Source: CAYJNO01 sp044432885 (GTDB lineage Bacteria > Bacillota_I > Bacilli_A > Erysipelotrichales > Erysipelotrichaceae). From it: a DNA stretch of 10,628 bases. The notes beneath the pieces are model-generated. The model had not been told where the DNA came from, ran no database searches, and was given only the letters and a program-made list of their open reading frames with translations. The stretch lies in assembly GCA_044432885.1 (NCBI GenBank), contig JAWXUG010000046.1, forward strand, positions 1 through 10,628, in the 5' to 3' direction. The translations under genes were made by a program, and so were the position numbers. This document shows, in pieces, positions 6,344 through 10,628 of the stretch; positions within the stretch are counted from its first letter, which is position 1, and each line of letters begins with the position of its first letter.

Positions 6344-9300
6344 ATGAGCGAAAATAACTTTAATGCATTACAAATAGGTCTAGCCTCACCAGAAAGAATC
6401 AAAGAATGGTCATATGGTGAAGTTAAAAAACCCGAAACAATTAATTATCGTTCACAAAAACCAGAACGTGAAGGCTTATTCTGCGAACGCATTTTCGGTC
6501 CAAGTAAGGACTGGGAATGTTATTGCGGGAAGTATAAGAAAGTACGTTATAAAGGTGTAGTTTGTGATCGTTGTGGTGTTGAAATCACTAAATCAAGTGT
6601 TCGTCGTGAAAGAATGGGGCATATTGATCTAGCTGCACCCGTTGCACATATTTGGTATTTAAGAGGAATTCCATCACGTATGAGTTTATTATTAAATATC
6701 ACACCTAAGGCACTTGAAGAAGTGGTTTACTTCGTATCTTGGGTAGTAACAGATCCAAAAGAGTCAAAATTAGCTTACAAGCAAATTTTATCAGAACGTG
6801 AATACCGTGAAAATCGTGCAATTTATGGCTATGATTCATTTATTGCACAATCAGGAGCTGAAGCTGTACACACTTTACTTCAACAAGTAGATGTAGATAC
6901 AGAAAAAGTACAAGTAGAAAAAGACTTAGAAAATGCAAGTGGAGATAAACGTAAAAAATTAATTAAACGTTTAGAAACGATCAATGCTTTTATTAATTCA
7001 ACTAATCAACCTGAGTGGATGGTATTGACTACATTACCTGTTATCCCACCTGATTTAAGACCTATGTTACAACTTGATGGTGGTCGTTTTGCTACAAGTG
7101 ACTTAAATGACTTATATCGTCGTGTTATTACACGTAATAACCGTCTTAAAAAGTTATTAGAATTAGGAACACCTGCAATTATCGTCCAAAATGAAAAACG
7201 TATGTTACAAGAAGCAGTTGATGCCCTTATTGATAATGGACGTCGTTCAAAAGCGATTACAGGAGCTGGTGGAAGAGCTTTAAAATCTTTATCGCATAGT
7301 TTAAAAGGGAAACAAGGACGTTTCCGTCAAAACTTATTAGGTAAACGTGTTGACTTTTCAGGACGTTCAGTTATCGCGGTAGGACCAGATTTAAAAATGT
7401 ACCAATGTGGAATCCCAAGAGAAATGGCGATTTCATTATATAAACCTTTTGTTATCAATGAATTGGTAAATCGTGAGATTGCAAACAATCCAAAGATTGC
7501 AGAAAAATTAATCGAAAAACAAGATCCTCGTGTTTGGGATGCAGTTGAACAAGTCATTGGAAATCATCCAGTATTCTTAAACCGTGCCCCTACATTACAT
7601 AGATTAGGAATTCAAGCATTTATTCCTAAGTTAGTTGAAGGACGAGCAATTCGTCTACATCCACTAGTATGTACAGCATTTAATGCCGATTTTGATGGAG
7701 ACCAAATGGCTGTCCATCTACCATTAAGTGAAAAAGCACGTGCAGAAGCTGAAATCTTAATGTTGGGTTCTAATAATATCTTAGGGCCAAAAGATGGTAA
7801 ACCAATCGTTACCCCATCACAAGATATGGTCTTTGGAAACTTCTATTTAAATATGGAAGAAACACAAGAAGGATTCATTGAAAAAGCTGAAAAACTTGAA
7901 AAATTAGGGGAGATAGAAACTGCTAAAATTTGGAGAGGATATGCTGAAAATGAAGGACATATCTTTAAAGATACAAATGAAGTTTTAATTGCTTATCAAA
8001 AAAATATTGTTCATTTACACAACCGTATTGCGATTGTTGCCTCATCTTTAAATAAAGAAGGATTTACGCAACAACAAAAACGTAGCTATTTAATTACATC
8101 TGTCGGTAAAGTTATTTTTAATGAAGTTTTCCCTTCGGATTTCCCATATTTAAATGATGTTACAGCAGAGAGTTTAAAAGCTACACCAGCTAAATTCTTT
8201 GTACCAGCTGGTACAGATGTAAAAGAATTTATTAAAGCGATGCCTTTAAACCCTGAAATGAAAAAGAAAGATATCGGAAATGTAATTGCTGAAGTCTTCA
8301 ATCGTTATCAAACTCAAGGGTCAAGTGCAGTGCTTGATGATATCAAGGACTTAGGATTTAAATATTCAACGGTTGCAGGGATGACTGTATCTTTATCAGA
8401 CATCAATGTAGCGCCAAATAAAGAAAAGTATGTAGAGGAAGCAAAAGCGAAAGCAGATAGCTTACATGACTTACTGGAAAGAGGTTTATTAACTCCTCAA
8501 GAATGGGAAAAACATTTCTCAAAATTATGGGATGATACAAAAAATGCGATTGGTGATGAAGTTATGGCTAATTTACCACGTAAGAGCCCAATCAATATGA
8601 TGGCAGTATCCGGAGCCCGTGGTAATAAATCTCAATTTACTCAGCTTGCAGGTATGCGTGGATTAATGGCACGTCCTACTCAATCTAAGAGTAAAAAAGA
8701 ATATCAACCTTCAATCATTGAAGTTCCAATTTACTCGTCATTCCGTGAAGGGTTAAATGTATCAGAATTCTTTATTTCTACCCATGGGGTGCGTAAAGGG
8801 TTAACCGATACAGCCTTAAAAACAGCGGAATCAGGATATTTAACACGTCGTTTAGTTGACGTTGCACAAGATGTTGTGGTTATTGAAGAGGATTGTGGAA
8901 CAGATAGAGGATATCTTGTTGAAGCGTTAATGGATCGTAAGACCAACACAGTAATTGAATCTTTATTTGATCGCTTAGTCGGACGTTATACCAAAGATGA
9001 AGTTTTACATCCAGAAACAAAAGAGATGTTAGTAGATGCAGATACTTATATGGATGAAGCAATTGCTCAAAAAATAGTAGATGCAGGAGTAACTGCTGTA
9101 TCTATTAGAAATACATTTGTTTGTGATAGTGATAATGGTGTGTGTCAAAAATGTTACGGACGTAATATGGCGACTGGAAAACTTGTTGAAAAAGGTGAAG
9201 CTGTGGGAATCATGGCTGCCCAATCAATTGGTGAACCTGGTACACAGTTAACAATGCGTACCTTCCATACAGGAGGGGTTGCCTCTGGTAATGATGGAGA

Positions 9301-10213
9301 TATCACGCAAGGGTTACCTCGTGTTGAGGAGCTATTTGAAGCGCGTTGTCCAAAACATGCCGCAGTATTGGCTAAAATTGATGGAGAAATCACTGATATT
9401 TATCCAGCTGAAGCAGGTGTTGGAATGCGTATATTTGTTACAAATGAAACAGAAAGTATTGAACATAAGTGTGATCTAACACAAACATTACGTTCTTGGT
9501 TTAAAGTAGGATCAATGGTTGAAGCTGGAGAAAAACTAACTGAAGGACAAGTAAATCCTAAAGAATTACTTGAAGTAGGTGGTGTTAGAGCGGTACAAGA
9601 TTATATCTTAAAAGAAGTTAAGAAAGTATACGCAGCACAAGGGATTGATACTTCAGATAAACATATTGAAGTAATGATTCGTCAAATGATGAAAAAAGTA
9701 GTTGTACTTGAAGGAAATGATACAGGATATAGCGCTGGACAAACATTATCATTAAGTCGTATGAAAGCTATTAATGCTGAAACATTACTAGATGGTAAAA
9801 TGGCTGCTAAATTTGGACCTACATTATTAGGTATTTCAAAAGCATCTGTTGAAACAGACTCATTCTTATCTGCTGCATCTTTCCAAGAAACAACGAAAGT
9901 ATTAACTGAAGCAGCAATTAATGGTAAAATTGATAACTTACAAGGACTAAAAGAAAATGTAATTATCGGTAAACGTATACCAGCTGGTACAGGATCTTCA
10001 TTTGATCGTGAAACGACACGTCGTATTAACGAACGTGCAGCTGAGTTAAAAGAAGATAGAGAAGCACGCAATTTCGTGGAAGAAGAATTAACGCTTCCAG
10101 AAGAAATATTGCGAAAAGAGCCTCTTGTATCAAAGGATACAGAAACAGAAACAATAGATTCAGCAGAATACACTGTCGAAGATGTAGTCGAAGAGCCAAG
10201 TGTAGAAGTATAA
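6344..10213 (+). CDS. rpoC: DNA-directed RNA polymerase subunit beta'
   Basis: Beta' forms the other half of the polymerase cleft and supplies the catalytic magnesium site. The 1289-residue product contains the N-terminal zinc finger (Cys59, Cys61, Cys74, Cys77), GKRVDFSGRSVIAVGPDL, the catalytic NADFDGDQ (447-454; Asp449, Asp451, Asp453), the second zinc site (Cys851, Cys927, Cys934, Cys937), the bridge-helix region STHGVRKGLTDTALKTAESG, and the trigger-loop segment GEPGTQLTMRTFHTGG (Met971, Arg972, His975). The C-terminal region ends with SFQETTKVLTEAAI, GLKENVIIGKRIPAGTG and an acidic tail. It is longer than the roughly 1200-residue Bacillus form, with small lineage differences such as a Lys-rich insertion at about 779-790 and a longer trigger-loop tip (GGVASGNDGDITQG). 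AAGGGGG (6331-6337) precedes the ATG by six bases, overlapping the rpoB stop. Two in-frame TAA codons (10211-10216) end it, followed by a strong terminator. Confidence 0.98.
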   Translation: MSENNFNALQIGLASPERIKEWSYGEVKKPETINYRSQKPEREGLFCERIFGPSKDWECYCGKYKKVRYKGVVCDRCGVEITKSSVRRERMGHIDLAAPVAHIWYLRGIPSRMSLLLNITPKALEEVVYFVSWVVTDPKESKLAYKQILSEREYRENRAIYGYDSFIAQSGAEAVHTLLQQVDVDTEKVQVEKDLENASGDKRKKLIKRLETINAFINSTNQPEWMVLTTLPVIPPDLRPMLQLDGGRFATSDLNDLYRRVITRNNRLKKLLELGTPAIIVQNEKRMLQEAVDALIDNGRRSKAITGAGGRALKSLSHSLKGKQGRFRQNLLGKRVDFSGRSVIAVGPDLKMYQCGIPREMAISLYKPFVINELVNREIANNPKIAEKLIEKQDPRVWDAVEQVIGNHPVFLNRAPTLHRLGIQAFIPKLVEGRAIRLHPLVCTAFNADFDGDQMAVHLPLSEKARAEAEILMLGSNNILGPKDGKPIVTPSQDMVFGNFYLNMEETQEGFIEKAEKLEKLGEIETAKIWRGYAENEGHIFKDTNEVLIAYQKNIVHLHNRIAIVASSLNKEGFTQQQKRSYLITSVGKVIFNEVFPSDFPYLNDVTAESLKATPAKFFVPAGTDVKEFIKAMPLNPEMKKKDIGNVIAEVFNRYQTQGSSAVLDDIKDLGFKYSTVAGMTVSLSDINVAPNKEKYVEEAKAKADSLHDLLERGLLTPQEWEKHFSKLWDDTKNAIGDEVMANLPRKSPINMMAVSGARGNKSQFTQLAGMRGLMARPTQSKSKKEYQPSIIEVPIYSSFREGLNVSEFFISTHGVRKGLTDTALKTAESGYLTRRLVDVAQDVVVIEEDCGTDRGYLVEALMDRKTNTVIESLFDRLVGRYTKDEVLHPETKEMLVDADTYMDEAIAQKIVDAGVTAVSIRNTFVCDSDNGVCQKCYGRNMATGKLVEKGEAVGIMAAQSIGEPGTQLTMRTFHTGGVASGNDGDITQGLPRVEELFEARCPKHAAVLAKIDGEITDIYPAEAGVGMRIFVTNETESIEHKCDLTQTLRSWFKVGSMVEAGEKLTEGQVNPKELLEVGGVRAVQDYILKEVKKVYAAQGIDTSDKHIEVMIRQMMKKVVVLEGNDTGYSAGQTLSLSRMKAINAETLLDGKMAAKFGPTLLGISKASVETDSFLSAASFQETTKVLTEAAINGKIDNLQGLKENVIIGKRIPAGTGSSFDRETTRRINERAAELKEDREARNFVEEELTLPEEILRKEPLVSKDTETETIDSAEYTVEDVVEEPSVEV

Positions 10214-10236
10214 TAATCGAAGATAGTAAAGAAACG

Positions 10237-10267
10237 AAGCGAAAATCAGTGATGGTTTTCGCTTTTT
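10237..10267 (+). terminator. Intrinsic terminator of the rpoB-rpoC operon
   Basis: AAGCGAAAATCA (10237-10248) pairs with TGGTTTTCGCTT (10253-10264), with one T-G wobble, around a GTGA (GNRA-type) tetraloop. The stem is 12 bp and runs into TTTTT (10263-10267). It starts 23 bases after the rpoC stop codon. Confidence 0.9.
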
Positions 10268-10430
10268 AGTTTTTAGTATCAATATGATAGAGCATATAGG
10301 AAGACGTTTCTAAAAGGACATTTTTAACCAGTTTATAAATAAAAAACAAATTTTATAAAGTAGGATACGGATATATATGACTACTCTCACAAGCAACCCA
10401 CAAATTTTTATTGAGAAATTATAACAATTA

Positions 10431-10459
10431 GTTACAATATCTCGATAACTGGTTACAAT
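10431..10459 (+). repeat. Paired GTTACAAT direct repeats, each joined to an inverted TAAC half
   Basis: GTTACAAT occurs at 10431-10438 and 10452-10459, start to start 21 bp, or two helical turns. Each copy is preceded by TAAC, giving TAAC-AATTA-GTTA (10422-10434) and TAAC-TG-GTTA (10446-10455). A reverse-complement AACCAGTT also lies at 10326-10333. The arrangement resembles a two-site operator but no regulator gene is visible, and AT-rich DNA makes short matches common. Confidence 0.3.
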
Positions 10460-10591
10460 GAAAAAAATTAATTACTTTAATCATATATAATATGCAAGGA
10501 TATAAACATTGGGATAACTTGAATACGGTGCTAATAAAAGTGATGTAAATATAGGATAGATATCATAAAATACCCAAAAATATATTATTAG
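10458..10591 (+). pseudogene. Possible decayed N-terminal fragment of a DinD-like (BRO-N type) gene
   Basis: Three short pieces in different frames read like a broken copy of one N-terminus. ATG at 10458 gives MKKINYFNHI and then stops. The frame at 10492-10545 gives MQGYKHWDNLNTVLIKVM and then stops. The frame from 10544 gives CKYRIDIIKYPKIYY and then stops. Proteins of the DinD family typically begin with a short 'FxHIxExGxEYWxARxL' region followed by 'LGYKxWxNFxxVIxKAxxACxxSG'. The pieces fit this order if roughly 50 bases (the EYW-AR part) were lost near 10488 and a frameshift lies near 10543. DinD is an SOS-induced protein that in E. coli inhibits RecA. The evidence is remembered family resemblance in very short peptides, so the call is tentative; the remainder of the gene would lie beyond the window or be lost. 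Confidence 0.25.
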
Positions 10592-10628
10592 AAATCAAAA
10601 TTTAATTAATATTGACAATATTCGGGGG

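Larger units (their letters stand above)
10268..10628 (+). other. AT-rich stretch with no intact gene
   Basis: All six frames are closed by frequent stops; the longest forward ATG frames are under 20 codons. No tRNA, rRNA or further strong terminator is visible. The stretch holds the paired GTTACAAT repeats, a TATAAT (10486-10491) without a good -35, a probable decayed gene fragment, and a TTGACA (10612-10617) that could be the -35 of a promoter lying mostly beyond the window. No ribosomal protein gene (rpsL, rpsG) starts here, although they often follow rpoC in Firmicutes. Confidence 0.7.

Noticed and set aside
9682..10173. Minus-strand open frame of 163 codons inside rpoC
   Set aside because: It is the antisense of highly conserved rpoC sequence, serine-rich as expected from the reverse of the coding strand, and has no recognisable motifs. 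The other minus-strand frames inside rpoB and rpoC are rejected for the same reason.
10377..10424. Short open frame MTTLTSNPQIFIEKL in the tail
   Set aside because: Fifteen residues, a poorly spaced AGGA and no recognisable similarity; not enough to call a gene.
10486..10491. TATAAT as a promoter -10 box in the tail
   Set aside because: The expected -35 position is A-rich with no TTGACA-like hexamer, and the box lies inside the presumed gene remnant.

Overview
The window is a low-GC Gram-positive (Firmicutes-type) chromosomal segment built around the conserved rplJ-rplL-(methyltransferase)-rpoB-rpoC block, with all genes on the plus strand. The gene order with an RsmC/YbxB-like methyltransferase between rplL and rpoB, the L10 mRNA leader, strong AGGAGG-type ribosome binding sites and A/T-ending codons all fit Firmicutes. 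The enlarged beta subunit, and two beta residues (Asn672 in the rifampicin pocket, Asn1248 in the usual KAQFGGQRF motif) that I recall from Mollicutes, suggest an Erysipelotrichia-like or other Mollicutes-related lineage. That placement is an inference; tryptophan is encoded by TGG and nothing indicates an altered genetic code.

Layout. 1-231 is the C-terminal end of an Rpn-type PD-(D/E)XK nuclease/transposase-family gene. 232-476 carries a strong promoter, an L10-binding mRNA leader and an intrinsic terminator that together form the autogenous attenuator of the ribosomal stalk operon. 477-1423 encodes L10 and L7/L12. 1424-1494 holds a small hairpin and an intrinsic terminator. 1495-2085 encodes the methyltransferase. 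2086-2201 contains a second promoter and a structured 5' UTR. 2202-10213 encodes the beta and beta-prime subunits of RNA polymerase. 10237-10267 is the rpoC terminator. 10268-10628 has no intact gene; it is very AT-rich, with paired GTTACAAT repeats and what looks like a decayed N-terminal fragment of a DinD-like (damage-inducible protein D / BRO-N type) gene.

How the genes work together. L10 binds L12 dimers to build the ribosomal stalk that recruits translation GTPases. When the L10-L12 complex is in excess it is expected to bind its own leader and favour termination. A terminator after rplL and a dedicated rpoB promoter uncouple stalk-protein output from RNA polymerase output. The two polymerase subunits are cotranscribed, 11 bp apart.

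I see no convincing new multi-gene system. The points most worth a second look are the natural Asn at the rifampicin-pocket His position, the beta-subunit insertion built partly from a duplicated module, the visible terminator/antiterminator switch in the L10 leader, the structured rpoB 5' UTR, and the mobile-type or decayed genes on both flanks where rplK-rplA and rpsL-rpsG would often be found.
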